Assembly: GCA_016789625.1 (NCBI GenBank)
Contig: JAEUQS010000043.1
Span: 1-5,232, forward strand
Direction: 5' to 3'
DNA from: Acidobacteriota bacterium
Lineage (GTDB): Bacteria > Acidobacteriota > Thermoanaerobaculia > UBA5066
DNA length: 5,232 bases
A model generated the notes under the pieces. That model was not told the origin of the DNA, ran no database searches, and saw only the letters and a program-made list of their open reading frames with translations. Position 1 is the stretch's first letter; each line of letters begins with the position of its first letter. The translations under genes were made by a program, and so were the position numbers. Below, in pieces: positions 1 to 5,232 of the stretch.

Positions 1-339
1 GGAGCCATTAGGCGCACGAGCGACGCCCAGGCGGCCCGGGACGTGAGCGCCGCCGCGCGGGAGCGTGAGGTCGTGGCGATCGTGGTCGGCCTGCCGCGCA
101 GCGAGGACGGCAGCGAAGGGGCGTCCGCCCGCCGGGCCCGCAACTTCGGGCGGCGCCTCGGCGAGGAGAGCGGCCTGCCCGTGCACTTCCAGGACGAAGC
201 TCTCACGACGGTCGAGGCGGAGAGCTCGCTTCGCGAAACCGGCCTCTCGGCCGAGAAGCGCAAGGGAGCCCGCGACGCCGAGGCCGCCGCGGTCATCCTG
301 CGGGACCACCTCGCCGGCCGCGAACGGAGCGAGGCGTGA
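1..339 (+). CDS. ruvX: RuvX/YqgF family protein, RNase H-fold (5' end outside window)
   Basis: The frame is open from the first base, so this is the C-terminal 112 residues of a protein whose family is usually about 140-150 residues long. Signature blocks are visible: IVVGLPRSEDGSEG, then FQDEALTTVEAESSL, then the K-R-K...D-A-E-A-A-A segment before the final helix. These match the YqgF/RuvX family (putative pre-16S rRNA nuclease, also called Holliday junction resolvase-like), a cytoplasmic RNase H-fold enzyme. The conserved Glu after LTTV and the Asp of RDAEAAA are present. The N-terminal DxG catalytic Asp would lie upstream of the window, so activity cannot be fully judged. A GTG at 43 is in frame but falls inside the conserved fold and is not the start. 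The stop overlaps the mltG start by 4 nt (GTGA), indicating translational coupling. Family assignment is confident; the exact cellular role follows the family's literature. Confidence 0.93.
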   Translation, partial: GAIRRTSDAQAARDVSAAAREREVVAIVVGLPRSEDGSEGASARRARNFGRRLGEESGLPVHFQDEALTTVEAESSLRETGLSAEKRKGARDAEAAAVILRDHLAGRERSEA

Positions 340-1376
340 GGCGGTTCCTCAAGGTCGTGTCCTGGCTCCTCCTCGTCGCGCTCCTCGCGGCGGGCGCCGG
401 GGCGTTCGCCGTGAAGCGGCTCCTCGAAGAGCCCTGGAAGGGCTTCCCCGGACCGGAGAAGACGGTCGACATCGCTCCGGGCACGAGCGTCCCCGGGATC
501 CTCCAGCAGCTCGAGCGGGAGGGAATCCTCCGCAGCCGGCATCTGGGCGCCCTCGCGATGCGCCTCTCTTTCGAAGGCCGGGCGCTGAAGGCCGGCGAAT
601 ACCGGTTCGCCTCCGCGGCCACGCCGGCCGAGGTGCTGCGGCGCATCGCCGAGGGAGACGTCGTGCGCTACCGGGTGACGGTTCCCGAGGGTCTCGCGGC
701 CGCCGAGATCTTCGACCTCCTCGTCGCCAGGGGCTTCGGACGCCGCGAGGTCTACCACCAGCTCTTCTCGAAGGTCGCCGCCTTCCCCGCCGTGCCGAGG
801 GACGCGCCGAGCCTCGAGGGGTTTCTGTTCCCCGACACCTACCTCCTCACCAAGGGCATGGACGAGCCGCGCATCCTGACCCTGATGACGAAGGAGCTCG
901 CGAAGCGGCTTCCCGCGGGCTACGAGGAGAAGGTCCGGGCCCAGGGCCTCACCCTTCTTTCCGCCGTGACGCTCGCATCGCTCGTCGAAAAGGAGACCGG
1001 CATCGGCGCGGAGCGCCCCCTCGTCGCGGCCGTCTACCGCAACCGGCTGCGGAAGGGGATGCTCCTGCAGTGCGATCCCACGACGATCTACGCGGCGAAG
1101 AGGGCCGGGGTCTGGAACGGCTCGATCACGAGGCAGAACCTCCAGCTCGACGAGCCCTACAACACCTACGTGCGTCCCGGTCTCCCGCCGGGGCCGATCG
1201 CGAGCCCCGGTCTCGCCGCGCTCACGGCCGTCACCGAGCCCGCGAACGTCCCCTGGCTCTACTTCGTGGCGACGGGGGACGGGACGGCCGCCCACCGGTT
1301 CGCCGAGACCTACGCCGAGCATCAACGAAACGTCGCGCTCTACCAGAAAGCGCGCCGCGCGGCGCGAGGCACGTGA
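336..1376 (+). CDS. mltG: Endolytic murein transglycosylase MltG (YceG-like)
   Basis: This 346-residue protein matches the usual MltG length. MltG is an inner-membrane lytic transglycosylase that cleaves nascent glycan strands and so sets their length during peptidoglycan synthesis. A short basic N-terminus (MRRFLK) precedes one hydrophobic anchor at about residues 5-25, leaving the rest periplasmic. Residues ~40-110 fit the LysM-like subdomain. The catalytic domain shows LEGFLFPDTYLL (160-171), LASLVEKETG (213-222) with the candidate catalytic Glu at 218, CDPTTIYA (246-253), and the family's substrate-groove block DEPYNTYVRPGLPPGPI (272-288). The GTG start at 336 is chosen because it gives the complete anchor, overlaps the ruvX stop as GTGA, and has a GGAG at 326-329 six bases upstream. 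The next in-frame ATG is around residue 75, inside the fold. No promoter is visible between it and ruvX, so co-transcription is likely. No sign of damage or transfer. Confidence 0.96.
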   Translation: MRRFLKVVSWLLLVALLAAGAGAFAVKRLLEEPWKGFPGPEKTVDIAPGTSVPGILQQLEREGILRSRHLGALAMRLSFEGRALKAGEYRFASAATPAEVLRRIAEGDVVRYRVTVPEGLAAAEIFDLLVARGFGRREVYHQLFSKVAAFPAVPRDAPSLEGFLFPDTYLLTKGMDEPRILTLMTKELAKRLPAGYEEKVRAQGLTLLSAVTLASLVEKETGIGAERPLVAAVYRNRLRKGMLLQCDPTTIYAAKRAGVWNGSITRQNLQLDEPYNTYVRPGLPPGPIASPGLAALTAVTEPANVPWLYFVATGDGTAAHRFAETYAEHQRNVALYQKARRAARGT

Positions 1377-1422
1377 GCTACACTCGAAAGCGTTCCGTCA
1401 TCGGTGTGGTGCGAGGAGTGAC

Positions 1423-3291
1423 ATGAGCGCGAAACCCGCTCTCCCCAGGCTTTTCGGCCCCTACGTCCTCACGAAGTTCCTCCACGCGGACGCGCTCGGA
1501 GAGGTCTACCGGGCCGGCACCGCCGCAGGCAAGAACATGCGGCCGTTCCTGCTCATCCGCATCTTCAACGGCGAGTCGATCGACCGCGAGGCCCTCTTTC
1601 CCGCCATGGAAACGGCCGTGGACTACATCGAGGAGGTGAAGGGCCCCGCCGTCGCCAAGGGCGCCGTGCTCGGCGTCGTGGACGACACTCCCTTTGCCGG
1701 CATCGAGTACGTTCCGGGCCGCACGCTCGACAAGCTGCTCACGCCGCCCGGCCAGGATCCCGTGGCGCTTCCGCCCGAGCACGCGCTCCTCATCACCGAG
1801 AAAATTCTCATCGCGCTCGAGGCCTCGAAGGCCATCGCGAAGGGGACCGGCGCTCCGCACGGCTTCCTGGCACCGGCTTTCGTTTCCGTCTCGAACGACG
1901 GCGACGTGCGCGTCTACGGCGCGGGCCTCGGCAACGGGCTCGTGCCCTCGCTGAAGAACGAGAAGGCGCGGGTGCCCTACGCGCCGTACATGGCGCCCGA
2001 GGTGCTCGCCTCCGGCAAGTCCAGCGCGCCCGGAGACATCTTCTCGGCGGCCGCGATCCTCTTCGAGTGCCTCACCGGAAAGCCGCCGGCCGCGGGCCTG
2101 GCGCTCGAGACGCTCGCCACGAGCGTGCTCGCCGTGAACGGCAATCCGATTCCCGACGACATCAAGCGCCTCCTCTCGCGCGGGCTCGCGAACGATCCGG
2201 CCCAGCGCGCCGGCGACGTCGTGGCGTACCGCAAGGAGCTGGGCAAGCTCCTCTACGGCGGCCCGTACGCGCCCTCGACGTTCAACCTCGCGTTCTTCAT
2301 GCACCACCAGTTCGAGAAGTCGATCGAGCAGGAGCGCAAGGAGCTCGCGCACGAAGAGGAGTACGACCCCAAGCCGCTCCTCGCGGCCGAGGAGGCCGCC
2401 GCGAAGGCTCCCGCGCGTCCCAAGGTCGCGCCTCGCGACATCACGCTGCCCTCGTTCGGCGTCTCGTCGGAGACCGGCGCGCAGACCCTGGGCGGCTCGC
2501 CCGTCCCGAAGAAGGGCGGCCTCCCGATCCCGCTCATCGTCGCGGCGGCGGTGGTCGTCGTCGGCGGCGGCTTCGCGTTCCTCACCCTGAAGAAGAAACC
2601 CGAGCCCCCGAAGCCGGTCGATACCGCCGCGGCCGCGACGCCCATTCCCGCGGCCACCGCGACGCCGGCGCCTCCCCCCACCCCCGTGATCCTCGGCAAG
2701 GAGGATCCCGCGTTCCAGGCCGCGCTCCAGGCGGAGCTCGCCAAGGCCGAGAAGGAGATCCAGGGGAAGATCGCGAAGGAGCAGGACCTCGCGGAGAAGA
2801 AGCGGCAGGCCGATCTCACGAAGGCGGCCGAGCTCGCGGCGAAAACCCGCGAGGCCGAGGACGCGGTCAAGGCGGCCCGCGACACCGCCGACCAGGAAGA
2901 GGCCAAGCGGCTGGCCCGCGAGGCTCAGGACGCGCGCATGCGCGAGGAGGCCGCGAAGAAGGCCGCGGAGGCCGCCCTTCCGAAGACGAAGGACGGGGAT
3001 TTCGTCGAGATCTCGCAGGTCGACAGGCCGCCCTCACCCACCAAGATCGTCAAGCCCGAGCCGCCCGCGATGGCGCGGCAGAGGAAGATCAGCGGAACGG
3101 TGATCCTCACCGTCACGGTGGACGAGAACGGCAAGCCCGCGAGCATCGACATCACGCGCGACACGTCCCCCAAGGTCGGACTCGGCGAGGCCAGCAAGCG
3201 CGCCGTTCAGGAATGGGAATGGACGCCCGCGCTCAAGGACGGCAAGCGAGTGAAGACCACGGTCGCCGTCCCGATCCCCTTCAAGCTGTAA
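1423..3291 (+). CDS. Pseudokinase-TonB fusion: kinase-like domain, one membrane helix, TonB-type C-terminus
   Basis: This 622-residue protein starts at ATG 1423, with GAGGAG at 1413-1418 four bases upstream. Residues ~10-275 follow the Hanks Ser/Thr kinase layout but lack its chemistry. The Gly loop is degenerate (HADALGEVYRA), the VAIK Lys is Arg46, HRDLKPxN reads HGFLAPAF (Phe148 for the catalytic Asp, Phe153 for Asn), and DFG reads GAG (166-168). Structural motifs survive: YMAPEV (189-194), DIFSAAAILFECLTGKPP (205-222) and the late Arg262. A conserved-looking FNLAFFMHHQFEKSIEQE segment (287-304) follows. A single membrane helix lies at ~367-389, then a Pro/Ala-rich linker (~391-424), a long Lys/Glu/Ala-rich helix (~427-518) and a TonB-like C-domain (~540-622: GTVILTVTVDENGKP, then AVQEWEWTPALKDGK). 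Predicted topology: kinase-like part cytoplasmic, remainder periplasmic. The TM segment has neither His nor Ser, unlike classical TonB. Role inferred as envelope scaffold or signal coupling; substrate unknown. Confidence 0.9.
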   Translation: MSAKPALPRLFGPYVLTKFLHADALGEVYRAGTAAGKNMRPFLLIRIFNGESIDREALFPAMETAVDYIEEVKGPAVAKGAVLGVVDDTPFAGIEYVPGRTLDKLLTPPGQDPVALPPEHALLITEKILIALEASKAIAKGTGAPHGFLAPAFVSVSNDGDVRVYGAGLGNGLVPSLKNEKARVPYAPYMAPEVLASGKSSAPGDIFSAAAILFECLTGKPPAAGLALETLATSVLAVNGNPIPDDIKRLLSRGLANDPAQRAGDVVAYRKELGKLLYGGPYAPSTFNLAFFMHHQFEKSIEQERKELAHEEEYDPKPLLAAEEAAAKAPARPKVAPRDITLPSFGVSSETGAQTLGGSPVPKKGGLPIPLIVAAAVVVVGGGFAFLTLKKKPEPPKPVDTAAAATPIPAATATPAPPPTPVILGKEDPAFQAALQAELAKAEKEIQGKIAKEQDLAEKKRQADLTKAAELAAKTREAEDAVKAARDTADQEEAKRLAREAQDARMREEAAKKAAEAALPKTKDGDFVEISQVDRPPSPTKIVKPEPPAMARQRKISGTVILTVTVDENGKPASIDITRDTSPKVGLGEASKRAVQEWEWTPALKDGKRVKTTVAVPIPFKL

Positions 3292-3295
3292 GACC

Positions 3296-3323
3296 TTGGG
3301 GGCACCATGGCCGGTGCCCCCAA
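3296..3323. terminator. Perfect 11-bp hairpin after the pseudokinase-TonB stop; probable bidirectional terminator
   Basis: TTGGGGGCACC (3296-3306) pairs without mismatch with GGTGCCCCCAA (3313-3323) around a six-base loop ATGGCC, starting four bases after the TAA stop. The position between convergent genes suggests transcription termination for the plus-strand genes and possibly for the minus-strand gene. Neither side carries a T-run, so it is not a textbook Rho-independent terminator. It may act with Rho, or as a 3'-end stabiliser. The right arm overlaps the first copy of the local repeat. Confidence 0.55.
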
Positions 3324-3357
3324 ACCCCCTCCGAGCCAATCGCTGGAGTTTCCGGGG
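3313..3357 (+). repeat. Intergenic repeat, copy 1 (45 bp, hairpin-forming)
   Basis: This segment matches 3423-3467 at 41 of 45 positions with no gap. The 25 bases 3324-3348 are identical to 3434-3458. The unit folds on itself: CTCC (3329-3332), a bulged G, then AGC pair with GCT and GGAG (3342-3348) around the loop CAATC. Outer CCCC (3325-3328) can pair with GGGG (3354-3357) across an internal loop. Three of the four differences between copies fall outside the inner stem and loop; the fourth is also outside, so the inner hairpin is fully kept. It is non-coding and lies between convergent genes, like REP-type dispersed elements. Confidence 0.85.
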
Positions 3358-3375
3358 CTGAGGGTGCGAATGGCC

Positions 3376-3409
3376 GGTTGCCGCAATCGCTGCGCGATTG
3401 ACGGCGACC
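3376..3409. other. Strong intergenic stem-loop between the two repeat copies
   Basis: GGTTGCCG (3376-3383) plus CAATCGC (3384-3390) pairs with GCGATTG (3394-3400) plus CGGCGACC (3402-3409). This makes 15 pairs with one bulged A (3401), one G-T type pair, and a three-base loop TGC. The arm contains CAATCGCTG, the same string found in the loop region of both flanking repeats, so it appears to be part of the same composite element. It could aid termination from either strand or be the central palindrome of a small dispersed element. Confidence 0.65.
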
Positions 3410-3422
3410 TCCGCTTCGCTCC

Positions 3423-3467
3423 GGTTCCCCCAGACCCCCTCCGAGCCAATCGCTGGAGCTTTCGGGG
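3423..3467 (+). repeat. Intergenic repeat, copy 2 (45 bp, hairpin-forming)
   Basis: This is the second copy of the unit at 3313-3357, in the same orientation and exactly 110 bp downstream. The inner hairpin is CTCC (3439-3442), bulged G, AGC, loop CAATC (3447-3451), GCT, GGAG (3455-3458). It ends 23 bp before the TAA of the DsbA-like gene on the minus strand, so on that transcript it is in the 3' untranslated region. Unlike copy 1 it is not attached to the perfect GGGGGCACC/GGTGCCCCC stem, because its left edge reads GGTTCCCCC. Confidence 0.85.
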
Positions 3468-3490
3468 TGGAGCGGTTGGAGGGCTAAGCC

Positions 3491-4744
3491 TTACTTCTTG
3501 GGTGCCGCGGCGGCGGCAGCGGGCTTCAGTGGCAGGCCCTGACCGCCCATGTAGGTCTTGCGCAGGAACTCCTCCATGAGGTCGTCGGCGAACCAGTTCA
3601 CCAGCACGCCGTCGATGAAGTAGGTGGGCGTGGAGCGCACGCGCAGCGTGAAGCCCTCGGTCATGTCGGCGAGGATCTTCTGGTTGCCCTTCTGCTGGAG
3701 GTAGCACGCCGAGAAGACCTCCCGCGGGATGTCGTTCGCGAGCGCGAAGTCGAGCGCGAACGTGTCCACGGCCGCCACCGACAGGGTGTCCTGCTGCTTG
3801 TAGACGTTGGATTTCCAGCGCGCGAAGAGCTCCGGCTCCTTCCCGAAAAAGCAGAGGCCGGCCGACGCCGCGCGGAACGCCCACGGGTGGTTCGAGACGA
3901 GCGGGAAGAACTTCTGCACCTTCTTGAACTTCAGGTTGGGCAGCTTGGCCATGAGCGGATCCCAGTCGGCCGTGCGCTTCTTGCAGAAGCCGCACTGCAT
4001 GTCCGAGAACTCGATCACGGTGATCTTGGCGTCCGCCGGGCCGTACGTGGGGCGATCGTCGATCTTGAGCAGCTCCTTGCGCTGCTCGGTGAACGACCGG
4101 CCGCGCTCCCACGCGCGTCCGAGGACGAGGATGGCGCCGTTGTGCCCGGAGACATAGCCCGGGATCTCGTAGCGGCCGTAGCCCGCGTCCGGCAGGACCC
4201 TCACTGCCTTCCAGCCCTTCTTGTCGTTCGCGGCATCCAGCACGAGCTTGAAGCTCCGGTTGCCGAAGTACTTCTCGAGAGGATCCACGAACACGGCGAG
4301 GTCCGAATCGGCCATCGGGGCCTTGGGCTCCTTGAACCTCACGTCGGAGCCGAACACGTCCCCCGCGATCGCGTACTTGCCTTCGTCGTCGAGGGCCGCG
4401 TACGTCTGGTCGTTGGCGCGGGCGTCGACATCGAACGTCTTGGAGACCTTCACGAACCTGTACCCGGGGATCTTCACGCCGGCGACGTCCTCGACCGCGA
4501 TGTCCCCCGCGCCCCACGGGAAGTAGTCGATGAACCAGCGGGCCAGCGCCTCGGTCTTGGCGTCCATCGCCTTGGGGGCGGGCGCGGCCGGTGCCGAGGG
4601 AGCAGGGGCCGTGGCTCCGGCCGCCTTGGGCTTCTCGGGCGGAGCCGCCGTCTGCGCCGCCTGCGACTGCACGCAAGCGATGGCGGGAAGCAGGGCCACG
4701 AGGAACGCGCCACGAGTCAGCCGGGTCTGGAAAAACGTCTTCAA
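3491..4744 (-). CDS. DsbA-like thioredoxin-fold protein with long N-terminal extension (exported, possible lipoprotein)
   Basis: This 417-residue protein is read from a TTG start at 4742-4744. The TTG is chosen because GGAGG (4751-4755) sits six bases upstream and a signal peptide follows at once (KTFFQTRLTRG, then hydrophobic AFLVALLPAIAC). AIAC ending at Cys24 resembles a lipobox; cleavage after SQA is the alternative. Residues ~27-58 are a Pro/Ala linker. Residues ~60-225 form an uncharacterised domain I do not recognise. Residues ~235-400 are a DsbA/Thioredoxin_4-type domain: VIEFSDMQCGFCKK with redox pair C251-x-x-C254, cis-Pro region STPTYFIDG (371-379, Pro373), and the family's extra cysteines C298 and C347 in the helical insert. 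The likely role is thiol-disulfide exchange in the envelope; direction (oxidase or isomerase/reductase) cannot be told. The tail is Ala/Lys-rich. An upstream ATG at 4817-4819 would add 25 unlikely residues. No DsbB, DsbD or client gene is visible. Confidence 0.88.
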   Translation of the reverse strand: MKTFFQTRLTRGAFLVALLPAIACVQSQAAQTAAPPEKPKAAGATAPAPSAPAAPAPKAMDAKTEALARWFIDYFPWGAGDIAVEDVAGVKIPGYRFVKVSKTFDVDARANDQTYAALDDEGKYAIAGDVFGSDVRFKEPKAPMADSDLAVFVDPLEKYFGNRSFKLVLDAANDKKGWKAVRVLPDAGYGRYEIPGYVSGHNGAILVLGRAWERGRSFTEQRKELLKIDDRPTYGPADAKITVIEFSDMQCGFCKKRTADWDPLMAKLPNLKFKKVQKFFPLVSNHPWAFRAASAGLCFFGKEPELFARWKSNVYKQQDTLSVAAVDTFALDFALANDIPREVFSACYLQQKGNQKILADMTEGFTLRVRSTPTYFIDGVLVNWFADDLMEEFLRKTYMGGQGLPLKPAAAAAAPKK

Positions 4745-4750
4745 GTAAGT

Positions 4751-4755
4751 CCTCC
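4751..4755 (-). promoter_or_regulatory. Ribosome binding site that sets a TTG start for the DsbA-like gene
   Basis: The minus strand reads GGAGG, then six bases (ACTTAC), then TTG AAG ACG. Strong complementarity to the 16S rRNA 3' end at ideal spacing, with a signal peptide beginning at this codon, outweighs the in-frame ATG at 4817-4819. That ATG has no recognisable Shine-Dalgarno and is only notable for its ATGA overlap with the upstream stop. Confidence 0.75.
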
Positions 4756-4757
4756 GA

Positions 4758-4787
4758 AGCTCCTGACGAGCTGCCGGCCGAGCCGGC
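4758..4787. other. Two adjacent small stem-loops in the BCCP-DsbA intergenic gap
   Basis: AGCTC (4758-4762) pairs with GAGCT (4768-4772) around CTGAC, and directly beside it GCCGGC (4773-4778) pairs with GCCGGC (4782-4787) around CGA. On the minus-strand transcript they lie after the BCCP stop and just before the Shine-Dalgarno of the DsbA-like gene. They could attenuate transcription, block 3' decay, or modulate access to that site. There is no T-run. Short GC palindromes are frequent in GC-rich DNA, so function is uncertain. Confidence 0.4.
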
Positions 4788-4815
4788 CTTTCTGGATTAT
4801 GCGAGAGGTGCCGTT

Positions 4816-5232
4816 TCATTCGGCGAGGCGGACGAGCAGCCGGCCGGCCGCGACCGCTTCTCCGGCGGCGACCTCGATCGAGGCGACCCGGCCCGGACGC
4901 GGGGCGCGCACCTCGTTCTCCATCTTCATGGCCTCGAGCACGAGGAGCGTCTGGCCCTGCGCGACCTCGTCTCCGGGCTCGACCGCGATGCGGAGAACCC
5001 GGCCCGGAATCGCCGCCTTCACGTCCCCCGTCTTGCGGGCGCGCGCGCCAGCGGCCGTTGCGAGAGCGCGGGCGGTGAGTTCGTCGAGGAACTCGAAGCG
5101 GAGCGTGCGGGAGCCGAGGCGCACGCACACGATGCCCCCGTCCTCCTCGCGCACGCTCACCTCGATGTGGCGGCCTTCGGGGCCGATGAGCGAGAAGCCG
5201 CCCGCGGGCGACGGCACGCTGTCGTAGAGCGC
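4816..5232 (-). CDS. Biotin carboxyl carrier protein or domain of an acyl-CoA carboxylase (5' end outside window)
   Basis: The last 138 residues are present and the frame stays open to the window edge. The C-terminal ~70 residues are a biotinyl/lipoyl domain: IPGRVLRIAVEPGDEVAQGQ, then the biotinylation motif EAMKMENE with the acceptor Lys codon at 4924-4926, then RAPRPGRVASIEVAAGEAVAAG. A preceding ~65-residue region (RHIEVSV...GSRTLRFEFLDE) resembles the beta-rich part found before the carrier domain in propionyl-, methylcrotonyl- or acetyl-CoA carboxylases. The carrier lysine shuttles CO2 between biotin carboxylase and carboxyltransferase in the cytoplasm. An in-frame GTG at 5217 has no ribosome site and sits amid continuing coding sequence (ALYDSV), so I do not take it as the start. 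It is either a stand-alone BCCP of ~150-170 residues or the end of a fused biotin carboxylase alpha subunit; the window cannot decide. Confidence 0.9.
   Translation of the reverse strand, partial: ALYDSVPSPAGGFSLIGPEGRHIEVSVREEDGGIVCVRLGSRTLRFEFLDELTARALATAAGARARKTGDVKAAIPGRVLRIAVEPGDEVAQGQTLLVLEAMKMENEVRAPRPGRVASIEVAAGEAVAAGRLLVRLAE

Noticed and set aside
1379..1384. TACACT in the mltG to pseudokinase gap as a possible -10 box
   Set aside because: Only four of six bases match and no -35 is visible in the GC-rich sequence upstream.
65..1426. A 453-codon plus-strand frame spanning ruvX and mltG
   Set aside because: It is an Arg/Pro/Ala-rich shadow frame running across two recognisable genes.
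1378..2352. A 324-codon minus-strand open frame opposite the pseudokinase gene
   Set aside because: It is Arg/Glu/Val-rich with no domain or start signal, and is explained by the third-position G/C bias of the real plus-strand gene.
2067..3401. A 444-codon plus-strand frame overlapping the pseudokinase-TonB gene and the intergenic repeat
   Set aside because: Low-complexity Arg/Gly-rich translation typical of a shadow frame in GC-rich DNA.
3313..3467. Direct repeats as a CRISPR array
   Set aside because: There are only two imperfect copies, 110 bp apart, with a hairpin rather than a spacer between them and no cas genes.
3207..4676. A 489-codon minus-strand frame overlapping the DsbA-like gene
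   Set aside because: It shares the strand but not the frame of a gene with a CxxC motif, cis-Pro and signal peptide; its own translation is Arg/Gly-rich without motifs.
4796..4801. CATAAT on the minus strand as a possible -10 box for the DsbA-like gene
   Set aside because: It matches five of six -10 bases, but the -35 position at 17-bp spacing reads GCCGAA, far from TTGACA. A promoter here is possible but not supported.
3887..5227. A 446-codon plus-strand frame opposite the DsbA-like and BCCP genes
   Set aside because: It crosses two real genes and their gap, with no ribosome site or family signature.

Overview
The window looks like chromosomal DNA from a GC-rich, diderm (outer-membrane) bacterium. 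The third codon position is strongly G/C-biased in every gene. There is a TonB-type C-terminal domain and a probable exported DsbA-like thiol protein. The mix of a ruvX-mltG pair, a kinase-like protein fused to a TonB C-terminus, and short hairpin-forming intergenic repeats would suit an Acidobacteriota-like or deltaproteobacterial-type genome. That placement is an inference from style and context, not from any marker gene.

Layout: the plus strand carries the 3' part of ruvX/yqgF (1-339), then mltG (336-1376) overlapping it by 4 nt, then after a 46-nt gap a 622-residue protein (1423-3291) with an N-terminal pseudokinase domain, one membrane segment, a Pro-rich stretch, a long charged helix and a TonB-like C-terminal domain. 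The minus strand carries the 3' part of a biotin carboxyl carrier protein or domain (4816 to beyond the window end), then after 71 nt a DsbA-like thioredoxin-fold protein (3491-4744). The two gene sets converge on a 199-bp intergenic region (3292-3490). It is packed with secondary structure: a perfect 11-bp hairpin next to the plus-strand stop, two copies of a 45-bp repeat exactly 110 bp apart, and a strong hairpin between them.

How the genes relate: RuvX (RNase H-fold, rRNA maturation or Holliday junction family) and MltG (terminates glycan strands in peptidoglycan synthesis) are housekeeping genes often found adjacent. The pseudokinase-TonB protein may be transcribed with them and is the most unusual gene here: every catalytic kinase motif is lost while the structural motifs remain, and its membrane helix lacks the Ser/His pattern by which classical TonB couples to ExbB/ExbD. 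The minus-strand pair joins acyl-CoA carboxylase chemistry (BCCP) to an envelope thiol protein with a large uncharacterised N-terminal region; no shared pathway is evident. The window shows no tRNA, rRNA, CRISPR array, integrase or transposase.
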